Of a stretch of DNA of 64,000 nt, positions 55,029-64,000 are shown piece by piece. Position 1 is the first letter of the stretch, and each line of letters starts with the position of its first letter. The position numbers were made by a program, and so were the translations under genes. The DNA is from Ornithinimicrobium flavum (GTDB lineage Bacteria > Actinomycetota > Actinomycetes > Actinomycetales > Dermatophilaceae), in the NCBI RefSeq assembly GCF_004526345.1, contig NZ_CP038213.1:1736001-1800000 (forward strand), written 5' to 3'. The notes beneath the pieces were generated by a model that saw nothing but the letters and a program-made list of their open reading frames with translations, was not told the origin of the DNA and made no database searches.

Positions 55029-55652
55029 ATGACGATCACCCCTCGCCTCCGCCTCGCGACCGGCGCCCTGGCGCTGACCGTGGTCCTCGCCGGGTGCGGC
55101 GACTCCACCGAGCCCGCAGGCGGCGGCACCACCGCCGCCTCCACGACGGAAGGTGAGCAGGCCGCCCAGGAGCACGACGAGGCGGACACGATGTTCGCGC
55201 AGATGATGATCGTCCACCACGAAGGTGCCGTCGAGATGGCCCAGCTGGCCCAGGAGCAGGCGGTCACGCCGGAGGTGCAGGAGCTGGCCACGCAGATCGA
55301 GCAGGCCCAGGGCCCGGAGATCGAGCTCATGCAGTCCTGGCTGCAGCAGTGGGGCGAACCGACCGCCTCCGACGACGACATGGCAGGGATGGGCCACGGC
55401 GACTCCAGCGGTATGGAGATGGACGGGATGACCCAGGAGGAGGCGATGGCAGAGCTCCAGGGGCTGTCCGGCGAGGCCTTCGACGCCCGCTTCCTGGAGC
55501 TGATGATCGAGCACCACCGCGGCGCCGTCACCATGGCCCAGACCGCCCTGGCCGAGGGACAGCACCCCGACGTGCAGGAACTGGCAGAGCAGGTCGTGAC
55601 CGACCAGGAGGCCGAGATCGAGCGGATGGAGCAGCTGCACAGGGCACTGTGA
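55029..55652 (+). CDS. DUF305 lipoprotein (duplicated ferritin-like His domain)
   Basis: 207 aa from ATG 55029. Lipoprotein signal (ATGALALTVVLAGC), then two DUF305 half-repeats: FAQMMIVHHEGAVEMAQLA and FLELMIEHHRGAVTMAQTA, with a Met/His-rich link (MAGMGHGDSSGMEMDGM). Such proteins are common in copper clusters and probably bind Cu(I) with His and Met. It stands alone after a 138-bp gap. Confidence 0.87.
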   Translation: MTITPRLRLATGALALTVVLAGCGDSTEPAGGGTTAASTTEGEQAAQEHDEADTMFAQMMIVHHEGAVEMAQLAQEQAVTPEVQELATQIEQAQGPEIELMQSWLQQWGEPTASDDDMAGMGHGDSSGMEMDGMTQEEAMAELQGLSGEAFDARFLELMIEHHRGAVTMAQTALAEGQHPDVQELAEQVVTDQEAEIERMEQLHRAL

Positions 55653-55701
55653 CCCCCAACCCGGTATGCAGCCGAACCGGTTGCGAGAGGAGGCTGGAGC
55701 C

Positions 55702-55971
55702 ATGACGTGGGTATGGACACCCCTGCTCATCACCGGCACCGCGCTGCTGGCCTACACGCTGGCGCGGGTACTCGCCGGCGGCCTCGTTCCCGGACCGAGC
55801 GGGGCCGGCGTTCCGGGTCGGTCCCGCAGGGAGCGGACCGAGGACACCGCACCTGCTGATGGGTCGAGCGCCCGGCGGATCCTGGACGAGCGCTACGCCT
55901 CCGGCGAGCTGAGCACGGAGGAGTACGAGGAGCGGCGGGCTGTGCTGGCCGGGCGCGAGGAGGAGTCGTGA
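55702..55971 (+). CDS. SHOCT-domain small membrane protein
   Basis: 89 aa. One TM helix (WVWTPLLITGTALLAYTLARVL), a polar linker, then a SHOCT motif (SARRILDERYASGELSTEEYEERRAVL). SHOCT modules are thought to mediate oligomerisation. It overlaps the multicopper oxidase start (GTGA). A second, paralogous gene lies at 57523. Confidence 0.82.
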   Translation: MTWVWTPLLITGTALLAYTLARVLAGGLVPGPSGAGVPGRSRRERTEDTAPADGSSARRILDERYASGELSTEEYEERRAVLAGREEES

Positions 55972-57476
55972 GACCGGTCACCCGGCGCACGGCGCTGGCG
56001 ATGGGCAGCCTGGGCCTGGCCGGCACCGTGGTGGGCGGCACGGGCCTGTGGCGTGACCTGACCACGCCCGGGGCGCCGGGAGACCCCGGCGGCGAGCTGG
56101 TGGAGCCGGAGGTGCTGGTCAGCAGCGGCGGGCGCCTGGAGGTGAGCCTGCAGGCACGGCTGGGCACGCACGAGGTGGCAGGGCGCCAGGCTCGGACGAT
56201 GGGCTACAACGGCGGGGTGCCCGGTCCCACCCTGCGGCTGCGCCCCGGGGACCTGCTGCGGATCGAGCTGGACAACCAGCTGGACCACGTGACCAACCTG
56301 CATGTGCACGGGCTCCACGTGAGCCCGGAGGGGGCCGGCGACAACGTCTTCGTCGAGATCGCGCCCGGGGAGAGCCGTCAGTACGAGTACCAGCTGCCCG
56401 AGGACCACCCGACGGGCGTGTACTGGTACCACCCCCACCACCACGGCAGCGTGGCCGACCAGGTGTTCGCCGGGCTCTACGGCGCCATCGTCGTGGAGGA
56501 GGACGACCCGCCGGCCGTCGACCGCGAACGGGTGCTGGTCGTCTCCGACATCACCCTCTCCCAGGACGGGTCCGTCGTCGGCCCCTCGATGCCCGAGCGG
56601 ATGATGGGCCGTGAGGGTGAGCTGCTCCTGCTCGACGGCCAGGTGGAGCCGGTCCTGACGGCACGGGGGGGCGATCGGGAGCGTTGGCGGGTCGTCAACG
56701 CCTGCTCCTCCCGCTTCGTGTCGCTGCGGCTGCCCGGGCAGGACGGGACCGCACGGGTGGTGGGCCGTGACGTCGGCCGCCTGCCCACGCCGGTGGGCCT
56801 GGAGGAGGTGGTCCTGGCCCCGGGGAACCGGATGGACCTGCTCGTCGACCTGGCCGAGGGCGAGAGCGAGCTGGTCGCCGTGCCCGTGGACCGCGGCCAG
56901 ATGATGGGCGGGATGATGGGCAGCGCCGTCGGTCCGGAGGACTCCGAGCGGGTCCTGGCCCGCCTGGAGGTCGGCCGGGGTGGCCGGTCCTCGGCCGGTG
57001 AGGCCGGTGAGGCCGGGGACGGCGCCGACGGTGGGTCCGCGAGTCTGCTGGCCGACCTGCGCGACGCGCAGGTCGACCGGCGCCGTGAGCTGACCATGGA
57101 GATGTCCATGGGCGGCGGCATGATGGGCGGCGGCCGTGGTCCGGGCGGGATGATGGATCTCACCATCGACGGCCGGTCCTTCGACCCTGACCGCGTCGAC
57201 CAGCGGGTGCGGCTGGGCACGGTCGAGGAGTGGACCATCGGCAACGTGGGCCCCATGGACCATCCCTTCCACCTGCACGTCTGGCCGATGCAGGTGCTCG
57301 ACGTCGACGGACAGGCCCCGACGGACCCGCTGTGGCTGGACGTGGTCAACGTCCCGGCCGGCGGCAGTGTCACCGTGCGCGTCCGGTTCGCCGACTTCGG
57401 CGGACGGACGGTCTACCACTGCCACATCCTCGACCACGAGGACCTGGGCATGATGGGCACGATCGTGGCCGAGTGA
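55968..57476 (+). CDS. multicopper oxidase (CueO-like)
   Basis: 502 aa. Tat-like signal (TRRTALAMGSLGLAG). Three cupredoxin domains with all four copper motifs: HVHGLH, WYHPHHHG, HPFHLHVW and HCHILDHEDLGMM (type 1 axial Met). A Met-rich loop (QMMGGMMG, EMSMGGGMMGGG) in domain 3 region recalls the Met-rich Cu(I)-binding insert of CueO. It likely oxidises Cu(I) to Cu(II) outside the membrane, protecting the cell. Sandwiched between two SHOCT genes. Confidence 0.92.
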   Translation: MRPVTRRTALAMGSLGLAGTVVGGTGLWRDLTTPGAPGDPGGELVEPEVLVSSGGRLEVSLQARLGTHEVAGRQARTMGYNGGVPGPTLRLRPGDLLRIELDNQLDHVTNLHVHGLHVSPEGAGDNVFVEIAPGESRQYEYQLPEDHPTGVYWYHPHHHGSVADQVFAGLYGAIVVEEDDPPAVDRERVLVVSDITLSQDGSVVGPSMPERMMGREGELLLLDGQVEPVLTARGGDRERWRVVNACSSRFVSLRLPGQDGTARVVGRDVGRLPTPVGLEEVVLAPGNRMDLLVDLAEGESELVAVPVDRGQMMGGMMGSAVGPEDSERVLARLEVGRGGRSSAGEAGEAGDGADGGSASLLADLRDAQVDRRRELTMEMSMGGGMMGGGRGPGGMMDLTIDGRSFDPDRVDQRVRLGTVEEWTIGNVGPMDHPFHLHVWPMQVLDVDGQAPTDPLWLDVVNVPAGGSVTVRVRFADFGGRTVYHCHILDHEDLGMMGTIVAE

Positions 57477-57522
57477 CCCTGCGACGTCCGGACCGACCGA
57501 CCACGAAGGAGAGGAGAGAACG

Positions 57523-57813
57523 ATGATGGGCAACGGCTGGGGAGCAGGTATGGGCTGGATGTGGATCTTCTGGCCCCTGGTCATCCTCGCCACCGTCGCC
57601 GTGGTGGCGCTGCTGGTCCGCTCCGGAGGGAGCGAGCGCACTCGCCCACCCGGGCCGGCGGACCACCCGCCGGCCCACGAGGCGGACGAGCCGACCGCGG
57701 CCGCAGGGCAGTCCGCGGCGCGCCGGATCCTGGACGAGCGCTACGCCCGCGGGGAGATCGACGAGGAGGACTACCGGACCCGACGTCGACGCCTCGGCGA
57801 GCCGGACGCCTGA
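57523..57813 (+). CDS. SHOCT-domain small membrane protein, second copy
   Basis: 96 aa, ATG 57523 with AGGAGAGGAG upstream. GMGWMWIFWPLVILATVAVVALLV is the TM helix; SAARRILDERYARGEIDEEDYRTRRRRL the SHOCT motif, nearly identical to that of 55702-55971. It follows the multicopper oxidase by 46 bp. Confidence 0.84.
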   Translation: MMGNGWGAGMGWMWIFWPLVILATVAVVALLVRSGGSERTRPPGPADHPPAHEADEPTAAAGQSAARRILDERYARGEIDEEDYRTRRRRLGEPDA

Positions 57814-57873
57814 GAAGCACCTAGCCTGACCGCATACCCCTGCACGTACCCACGAGCCGAGGAGGCACCGCCG

Positions 57874-58452
57874 ATGTCCGAGCACGACCAGAGCCAGCAG
57901 ACCGAGCAGGACCACCAGCAGCACCAGAAGCACGAGCGGAAGATGTACCTGGTCTTCGCCGCGATGATCACCACCTCGACGGTCACCATGTTCCTGCTGA
58001 CCTACACCAATGCCTTCACCTGGTCGCACATGACGTTCAGCGAGGAGCGGGTCTACATGGCCCTGCTCATGGGCTCCGCGATGGCCATCATCATGCTCGG
58101 CTTCATGTGGGGGATGATGTACAAGAACGTCAAGGTCAACCTCGCGATCATCGCCGGTGCCCTCGTCCTGGGCCTGACCGCCCTGTGGCTCTCCCGCTCC
58201 CAGACGCTCGTCGACGACCAGGCCTACATGAACGGGATGATCCCCCACCACTCCATCGCCATCCTCACCAGCGAGCGCGCCGACATCGACGACGTCCGGG
58301 TCCGCGAGCTCGCCGACGAGATCATCAAGGCCCAGCGCAGGGAGATCGCCGAGATGAAGTGGCTCGTCGACGACATCGAGAGCAACGGCGAGGTCACCAC
58401 CGAGCAGGAGGCCCAGCAGCGGCCCGTCCCCGAGTTCGAGGGCACGCCGTGA
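57874..58452 (+). CDS. DUF305 membrane protein
   Basis: 192 aa. A Gln/His-rich cytosolic start, three TM helices (YLVFAAMITTSTVTMFLLTY; YMALLMGSAMAIIMLGFMWG; LAIIAGALVLGLTALWL) and a C-terminal single DUF305 unit (YMNGMIPHHSIAILTSERA, AQRREIAEMKWLV). It differs from the lipoprotein copy by its membrane domain. Part of the copper cluster by context. Confidence 0.85.
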   Translation: MSEHDQSQQTEQDHQQHQKHERKMYLVFAAMITTSTVTMFLLTYTNAFTWSHMTFSEERVYMALLMGSAMAIIMLGFMWGMMYKNVKVNLAIIAGALVLGLTALWLSRSQTLVDDQAYMNGMIPHHSIAILTSERADIDDVRVRELADEIIKAQRREIAEMKWLVDDIESNGEVTTEQEAQQRPVPEFEGTP

Positions 58453-58462
58453 GAGGCACATC

Positions 58463-59340
58463 GTGATGGGGGTCGTGACGACCCTCGCCGGGATCGTGGT
58501 GATCGGCGTCGGTCTGCACGACATGTTCCACACGCCGCTGCACCCCACGGGTCAGGGGCGCCTGAGCCGGATGGTGCTGGCCGGGATGTGGAAAGTCTCG
58601 AAGGCGACCGGGCACCGCCTCGGCTCTACCGTGGGGCCGCTGGCGATGGTTGCGGTCATCCTGGTGTGGGTGCTGCTGCAGCTGCTCGGGTGGGCGTTGA
58701 TCTACCTGCCGCACGTCCCCGGGGGGTTCATGTACTCCTCCGGGGTGGACCCGGCGGACTATCCCGACGTCGTCGAGGCGGTGTACCTGTCGGCTGTCAC
58801 GCTGAGCACGCTGGGGTACGGGGACATGGTGGCGACGGACCTGTGGATCCGGACCACTTCCCCTCTGCAGGCCCTGACCGGGTTCGCCCTGCTCACCGCT
58901 GCCCTGACGTGGTTCACCCAGACCTATCCACCGCTGTCCCGCCGTCGCGCCCTCGCGCTCGAGCTCAAGGGCCTGGCCGACAGCGGGTGGGCAGACAGCG
59001 TTGACGACGCCGACCCCGCCGTGCTCACCCGGGTCCTTGACACCCTCGCGGCGGAGGTGGTCACGGTGGGATCGACTTCGCCCAGCACACCGAGGGCTTC
59101 TACTTCCAGGAACGTGACCCCGACCTCGCCCTGGCACGTCAGCTGCCCTACGTCCTGAGACTGCGCGACGCGGCCCTGGCTTCGTCGGAGCCTGTGGTGC
59201 GTCGCAGCGGGCGACAGCTGTCGCTGGCGATCGACCAGCTCAGTTCGGAGCTCGACGACAACCTCCTCCGCACCGGTGGTGATGCCAAGAAGGTGTTCGT
59301 CGCCTACGCGGCTGACCACCACCACGAACCACGTCTCTGA
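58463..59340 (+). CDS. two-TM potassium channel protein, one-base frameshift
   Basis: Corrected length about 292 aa. N-terminal TM, a second TM (LAMVAVILVWVLLQLLGWALIYL), the selectivity filter TLGYGD and a third TM (SPLQALTGFALLTAALTWF). At 59068-59070 three Gs stand where four would continue the frame as IDFAQHTEGFYFQERDPDLA to a stop at 59340; as written it ends at 59158. GTG 58463 or ATG 58466 may be the start. Membership of the Kir/KcsA-like Ion_trans_2 family is clear; role in the cluster is not. Confidence 0.8.
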
Positions 59341-59466
59341 AAGCCGAGCCCGTCCGGCGGGGGGCGCGTCGTCGGGACGGCCCGCGGGCCCTGCGGGGCC
59401 GCCCGCTCGAGGCCGTGCCCGCCCACAGAGACACCCTGCGCACAGGCACGGCGCGCGAGGGACTGC

Positions 59467-60068
59467 TCAGGCGGTGCTGGTCGGGCGGCCGCCGGGTAGG
59501 GCGTACCACTCCCGCAGCCAGGTCTGCATCATCTCGATCTCGCCGAGCTGGACGCTCTTGATCTCCTCGCACTGGGCCAGCAGGTCCTCGTGCTCGGCCC
59601 GGTCGAGGCACTTCTCCGCCTCCCGGATCGCACCCCAGTGGTGTCGGATCATCGAGCGCATGAACGCGATCTCGAACTCTTCCCCGTCAAGGTCGTGGAG
59701 ACGGTGCATCGACTCCATCCCCGTCATGTCGGGCATGTGCTCGAGGCCGTACCAGTCCATGAGCCAGCCCTGCATGGTCTCGATCTCCGCGGTCTGCGTG
59801 GCGATGATGGCCTCGCAGGTGGCGATCAGCTCGTCATGGACAGCCTTCTCCAGGCACATCTGACTCATCATGACGGCCATGTGGTGATGGTCGATCATGC
59901 CCGTGAGGAAGTCGACCTCGAACCGTTCCGCCTGCTCCGAGCTCGCCGGGCATCCGCGACCGCGGCCGGGGCGGCTGCGACCGCCACACCGGCCACCGGG
60001 GCGAGGGCCACAGCCAGGGCGGTCAGGATGGAACCGGTGCGTCGGCGGTTCTGTATCGCAGTCTTCAC
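59467..60068 (-). CDS. secreted DUF305 protein, one-base frameshift after the signal peptide
   Basis: GTG 60068 follows AAGGAGAACGAC. The Sec signal (SILTALAVALAPVAGVAVAAAP) is in one frame and the mature protein (SSEQAERFEVDFLTGMIDHHH) in another. At 59948-59950 three Gs (plus strand) stand where four would join them. The mature part has two DUF305 halves (MIDHHHMAVMMSQMC, SMIRHHWGAIREAEKC) plus paired Cys, unlike the other two copies. Probably a periplasmic-side copper binder. Confidence 0.82.
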
Positions 60069-60166
60069 GTCGTTCTCCTTCTGTACGATGCCCGGTCCTT
60101 GTACCGGGCGGGATGGGGTGTCCCGAGAGGAAGTCCGGGCGCTGGAGGTATGAAGCTCCTGCTGGT

Positions 60167-60577
60167 TCAGCTGAGGCTGGCGAGGAGCTCGGCGCACGCG
60201 GTCTCGCAGCGTCGGCAGGTTTCTGCGCACACCCGGCAGTGCTCGTGCATCTGCGCGTGCTGCTCGCACTCCTCGGCGCAGGCCCGACACGCGGTGCGGC
60301 AGGCCTCCAGCGCCGCCCGGGTGGTCTCGACGTTGTTCCCGGTCTGCCGGGACAGGACGTTGCCGGTCGCGGCGCAGACGTCGGCGCAGTCCAGGTTCTT
60401 GCGGATGCAGGTGACCAGGTCGGCCACCATGTCCTCGGCCAGACACGCATCCGCGCAGGCGGTGCAGGTCTGGGCGCACTCGAAGCACGCCTCGATGCAC
60501 TCGGCGAGCTTCTCCTGGTCGATCGAGCCGATGTCCTTGGGGTAGGTCTGCAGCATCGTGGTCACGTGGTGGGTCAT
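60167..60577 (-). CDS. four-helix-bundle copper storage protein (Csp, DUF326)
   Basis: 136 aa with 18 Cys arranged as helical CxxxC/CxxC pairs (ECIEACFECAQTCTACADAC, TCIRKNLDC, ACRTACRACAEEC, CRVCAETCRRC), pointing into the bundle where they bind many Cu(I). No signal peptide, so it is the cytosolic Csp3 type. It lies 98 bp upstream of the DUF305 gene on the same strand, so they are likely co-transcribed. Confidence 0.93.
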   Translation of the reverse strand: MTHHVTTMLQTYPKDIGSIDQEKLAECIEACFECAQTCTACADACLAEDMVADLVTCIRKNLDCADVCAATGNVLSRQTGNNVETTRAALEACRTACRACAEECEQHAQMHEHCRVCAETCRRCETACAELLASLS

Positions 60578-60718
60578 CGTGTTGCTCCTTCTCTCATGGC
60601 CGGCATCGGTGCCGGCGTCTGGATCTGGTGTAGGGCCGGCCGGGAGCTGGCCACCTCCCGACGGTAGACCTGGGGGAGACGGGTCGCGAGCGGAACCGGC
60701 CGGTGCGAGGCAGCCGGG

Positions 60719-62138
60719 TCACAGGGAGAAGGTGGCCCAGAGGGCTCCGGCTCCGATGCCGAGGAGAAGGCTAAGCGCTGCGGTCCCGATCGCAGCGCTG
60801 CGCGACCACCGGCCTTCTGTGCCGGCGTCCTGCTGGTGGTGCCCCGCTGTCTCCTGGTGGGTGTAGAGGGGCGCGATCCAGCGCAGGTAGTAGAAGAGGC
60901 TGGCGACGGTGTTGACGAGGACGAGCACGGCCAGCCAGGCGTACCCGGCGTCCCAGGCCGCGGCGGTGGTGGTCAACTTTCCGACGAAGACCACGGTGGG
61001 CGGGGTGCCGACGAGGCCGAGGAGCGCCACGACCAGGGCTGCGCCCAGCCACGGATGGGCTCTGCCCATGCCCCGGTAGGAGCGCAGCTCGCGCCGCTGG
61101 GGGAAGGCGGTGGTGACCGCGAACGCCGAGAGGTTGGTGACGGTGTAGCCGGCGAGGTAGAGCAGCAGCGAGGGCAGGGCGAGGTCGCTGCGTCCGGCGA
61201 CCGCGACCGGCACGAGCAGGTAGCCGACCTGGCTGACCGTGGACCAGCCCAGCAGGCGTCGCGGGTCGGTCTGCCAGTAGGCGGCGAGGTTGCCCAGCGT
61301 CATGCTGGCCACGGCCAGCAGCGCGACCAGCAACGGCCAGGCCAGGGTGTCGGGAAGCAGCTCGACGAGCCGGTATGCCGCGATCACGGCCCCGATCTTG
61401 GGCACGGTGGTGAGGAACGCCGCGACGGTCCCGCCGGCACCCTGGGCAGCGTCGGGGACCCAGAAGTGCGCGGGTGCTCCTCCGGCCTTGAACAGCAGCC
61501 CGCCCAGCACCGCCCGCCACGACGCCGGCGGCGACCACGCCTGCCGGTGCGTCGGCGAGCCGGTCGGTCAGCTCGGCGTAGGACGTGGTGGCTGTCACGC
61601 CGTAGAGGAGCGTGACCCCGGTCAGCAGCAGGATGCCGAAGAGGGCACCCAGCAGGTAGGTCTTCATCGCGGCCTCGGCGCCCAGGGGTGTGCGGGCGAT
61701 CCCGATCAGGCCGTAGAGGGGGACGCTGGCCAGCAGGAACCCGACGGTGACGACGAGCAGGTCGTTCGCACCGGCCAGGATCAGGGTGCCGGTGGTGGAG
61801 AACAGCAGCAGCGCGTAGGTCTCGCTCTCCCGCGGGGTGCCGGCGATCTCGTCGGAGGCCAGCGCCAGCACGACGAGGGTGCCGAGCGCGGCGACGACCC
61901 GGGCGACCCCCGTGGTGGTGTCGACCGTGAAGGTGCCTTCCATCGCCACCTGCGCCGGGCCGGGCAGGTCCAGGGCGGCCAGGGCGGCCGCGACCAGCAG
62001 GGCGGCCGCGGCGACGGCACGGGTGACCCACTGGCGGGTCCGCGCCAGGAACGACCCGCCCAGCAGGGCCGCGAGCCCACCGAGGAACAGCACGATCTCC
62101 GGTGCGAGCAGGGCCGGCCGCATGGCCATGGACTCCAC
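60719..62138 (-). CDS. nuoN: NADH-quinone oxidoreductase subunit N, frameshifted
   Basis: Corrected length about 472 aa. N-terminal half (LLAPEIVLFLGGLAALLGG, AGANDLLVVTVGFLLASVPLY, GAEAAMKTYLLGALFG) ends in a frame change near 61511-61518; the C-terminal half (LGGLLFKAGGAPAHFWVPDA, TDPRRLLGWSTVSQVGYLL, VGTPPTVVFVGKL) is in another frame. Two bases of a G run appear lost, since GCGGGGGCGGTG would restore VAGAVLGG. Proton-channel Lys and Glu positions (KTYLLG, FKAGGAPAHFW) are kept. Confidence 0.85.
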
Positions 62139-62144
62139 CGCGGT

Positions 62145-63641
62145 CTACCTCCCGACGAGCTGGACGAGGACCTGCGCCGCGGGCTCGATCACGTCGAGCA
62201 GCAGGCGGGGGAGGACCCCGATGAGCAGCGAGAGTGCCAGCAGCGGCCCGATGGCCCACAGCTCGGCGGGACGCAGGTCACCGAAACCGACGGAGGCGCC
62301 CTGGGTGGCGCCGGTGAAGATGCGTTGCAGCGCCCGTAGGAACAGGGCGGCGGTGATGAGGATGCCCAGCAGCGCGACCGCGGTGACCGGTGCCGCGGCG
62401 ATGCTGCCGGTGAAGATCTGGAACTCGGCGATGAAGCCGGACAGGCCGGGCAGGCCGAGCGAGGCGAACGCCCCGACGGCGAACAGCGCCGCGAGCCTGG
62501 GGGCACGGTCGGCCAGACCGCCGTAAGCGCCCATGTCGTAGGTGCCGGCCCGCTCCCACATCACGCCGGCGATCAGGAACAGGGCGGCGGTGACCAGGCC
62601 GTGGCTGACCATCTGGGTGACGGCACCGGTGACCGCCACGGACCGCGCCTGCACGGTGTCGTCGGCGACGATCCCGGCGGCGCCGACGGCCAGCACGACG
62701 TAGCCCATGTGGTTGACCGAGGTGTAGGCGACCATGCGCTTGAAGTCGGTCTGGGCTAGCGCGACCAGGGCGCCGTAGACGACGGAGACGATGCCGACGA
62801 CGACGATCACCCAGGCCCACGCCCGCCACGCCCCCGGCAGCATCGGCATCGCGATCCGGACGAACCCGTAGGTGCCCATCTTGAGCAGGACGCCGGCCAG
62901 GACGGCCGAGCCGATGGCTGGGGCGTCGGTGTGCGCCGGGGGCAGCCAGGTGTGGAACGGCACCGTGGGCGTCTTGACGGCCAGCCCGAGGAGGATCGCG
63001 CCCAGCACCCACGCCCCGGCGGTCGAGGACCCCTCCAGCGGGGTCTGCTCGGCCAGCTCCACCATGTCGAAGGTGTGCGGGTCGGCAGCGACGTAGAGGC
63101 CGATGAAACCGGCGAGCAGGGCTAGGGAGCCCAGGAAGGTGTAGAGGAAGAACTTCATCGCCGACCGGCCCGCATCCCCGTGTCCCCACCCGGCGATCAC
63201 GAAGTACATGCCGACGATGGACAGGTCGAAGAAGAGGAAGAACAGGATCAGGTCGGCGGCGACGAAGAGCCCCAGGCTCACGCTCTGCAGGAACAGGAAC
63301 AGCGCCGCCTGGGTCCTCGGCCGGTCGCCGCTGCGCAGCGCGAAGACCGCGCAGGCCAGGAAGACCACCGTCGTCATCGCCACCAGGGGCAGCGACAGCC
63401 CGTCCACCCCGACGTGGTAGCTGCTGTTCACCCCAGGGATCCACTGGGCGCGTTCCTCGAACGCCAGTCGACCTGCGGCCGGTGGCTCGTAGGCCAGCCA
63501 CAGCGCAGCGACGAGGGCAACGTCTGCGGCGGCCACGGCCACCCAGGCCCACCGTGCCGCCCCGTCGCCCAGCCGTGGCAGGGCCATCAGAGCCAGCGCG
63601 GCGGCAAGGGGCAGGAAGACGATCAGACTGAGCACGTTCAC
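62145..63641 (-). CDS. nuoM: NADH-quinone oxidoreductase subunit M
   Basis: 498 aa from a GTG overlapping the nuoL stop (GTGA). Fourteen-TM antiporter-like plan with VDGLSLPLVAMTT, GMYFVIAGWGHGDAG, AMKFFLYTFLGSL, the VKTPTVPFHTWLPPAHTDAP motif, and TDFKRMVAYTSVNHMGYV. It forms a proton channel of complex I. Upstream ORF extension lies in nuoL and is discarded. Confidence 0.94.
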   Translation of the reverse strand: MNVLSLIVFLPLAAALALMALPRLGDGAARWAWVAVAAADVALVAALWLAYEPPAAGRLAFEERAQWIPGVNSSYHVGVDGLSLPLVAMTTVVFLACAVFALRSGDRPRTQAALFLFLQSVSLGLFVAADLILFFLFFDLSIVGMYFVIAGWGHGDAGRSAMKFFLYTFLGSLALLAGFIGLYVAADPHTFDMVELAEQTPLEGSSTAGAWVLGAILLGLAVKTPTVPFHTWLPPAHTDAPAIGSAVLAGVLLKMGTYGFVRIAMPMLPGAWRAWAWVIVVVGIVSVVYGALVALAQTDFKRMVAYTSVNHMGYVVLAVGAAGIVADDTVQARSVAVTGAVTQMVSHGLVTAALFLIAGVMWERAGTYDMGAYGGLADRAPRLAALFAVGAFASLGLPGLSGFIAEFQIFTGSIAAAPVTAVALLGILITAALFLRALQRIFTGATQGASVGFGDLRPAELWAIGPLLALSLLIGVLPRLLLDVIEPAAQVLVQLVGR

Positions 63642-64000
63642 CTCACCGTGAGCAGGAGCAGGACGCCGACCGCGAGGACCGCGACGGCCTGGACGTAGTA
63701 GTGGTGCAGCTGTCCGCTCTGCGGGCGTCGCGCCAGCCGGCCGAGCTGGCGTACCCGTGCCGCGAGCCGCTCCACGGCGCCGTCGAGCCACCGGTCGTCC
63801 GCGCGCCCGGCCCGCTGGGCCGCCTCCATGCTCGCCCGGGAGACGGACTCCACGGCGCCGTCGAGCACCCGGTCGTCGAACCCCGCTGCCCGGCGCGCCA
63901 GACCGAGGGCGCCCGCCGCGGACCCGGTCACGGCCCGGTCCAGAGCGTGGTCGTCGAAGTGCGCCGCCGCCTGTGCCAGCGCCAGGGTCGGCCGGACGAC
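63638..64000 (-). CDS. nuoL: NADH-quinone oxidoreductase subunit L, C-terminal end (partial)
   Basis: Open to the window end. The last TM helix (HHYYVQAVAVLAVGVLLLLTV) after RRPQSGQL is the NuoL C-terminus. Before it lie three similar units: FDDHALDRAV, FDDRVLDGAV and ADDRWLDGAV, the lateral-helix region seemingly expanded by repeats. Gene order nuoL-nuoM-nuoN with start-stop overlaps. Confidence 0.85.
   Translation of the reverse strand, partial: VVRPTLALAQAAAHFDDHALDRAVTGSAAGALGLARRAAGFDDRVLDGAVESVSRASMEAAQRAGRADDRWLDGAVERLAARVRQLGRLARRPQSGQLHHYYVQAVAVLAVGVLLLLTVR

Overview
The window is high-GC actinobacterial DNA. GTG starts, ATGA/GTGA/TGATG start-stop overlaps, Lsr2, LigC, MobF relaxase and CsoR together suggest a member of Intrasporangiaceae/Ornithinimicrobiaceae or a relative; that placement is inference from gene content only.

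Layout. (1) 1-7758 is ordinary chromosome: a partial AbiEi/DUF559-like gene, LigC ligase, a membrane-anchored alpha/beta hydrolase, PPK2, glycogen debranching enzyme GlgX and a YihY/BrkB membrane protein. (2) 7867-8140 holds three tRNA genes, Gly(GCC), Cys(GCA) and Val(GAC). (3) 8117-29336 is a 21.2-kb integrative element in the 3' end of tRNA-Val, bounded by a perfect 24-bp direct repeat. It has a small Xis-like protein at the left end, a tyrosine integrase at the right end, a MobF/TraA relaxase-helicase, MazEF, a HigA-like HTH gene convergent to a RelE-like gene that overlaps the integrase stop, and a 4x21/22-bp iteron-like array. Its left half is packed with nested mobile DNA: an Rhs N-terminal relic cut by an IS3 relic, a broken recombinase, an FtsX/ABC exporter with a secreted Cys protein, a TniA-TniB-TniQ transposon cut by IS256, a group II intron 3' end inside an ISL3 relic, and another IS3 relic. 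(4) 29337-34882 looks like an older accreted island: two lsr2 copies (one decayed), a second Xis-like gene, a complete IS3-family element that truncates an M48-like peptidase gene, and two coupled genes of unknown function. (5) 34963-37267 is a cystine/polar amino-acid ABC importer. (6) 37752-39729 has a small secreted protein, an HMA copper-binding protein with a CsoR-like operator, and a GntR/FCD regulator. (7) 39821-47470 is one operon divergent from that regulator: a fused DppD-DppF ATPase, a dipeptide-type binding protein, two permeases, a PIG-L-like protein lacking the HPDD motif, and a CDF transporter. (8) 47526-60577 is a copper/periplasmic redox block: CsoR operator, copper-associated secreted protein, CopA, CsoR, relics of an adenylating enzyme and a CDF, CcdA and thioredoxin-like proteins, three DUF305 proteins, two SHOCT proteins, a multicopper oxidase, a two-TM K+ channel and a four-helix-bundle copper storage protein. 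(9) 60719-64000 has nuoN, nuoM and the end of nuoL.

How it fits together. CsoR probably senses Cu(I) and controls its own operon and the HMA chaperone gene. CopA exports copper, the multicopper oxidase detoxifies it outside, and Csp buffers it. The GntR regulator probably controls peptide or peptide-like uptake, followed by deacylation or hydrolysis by the PIG-L-like protein.

Caution: at least five otherwise intact genes carry a single missing G in a short G run, and nuoN also has a homopolymer-type shift. This may be consensus error rather than biology.
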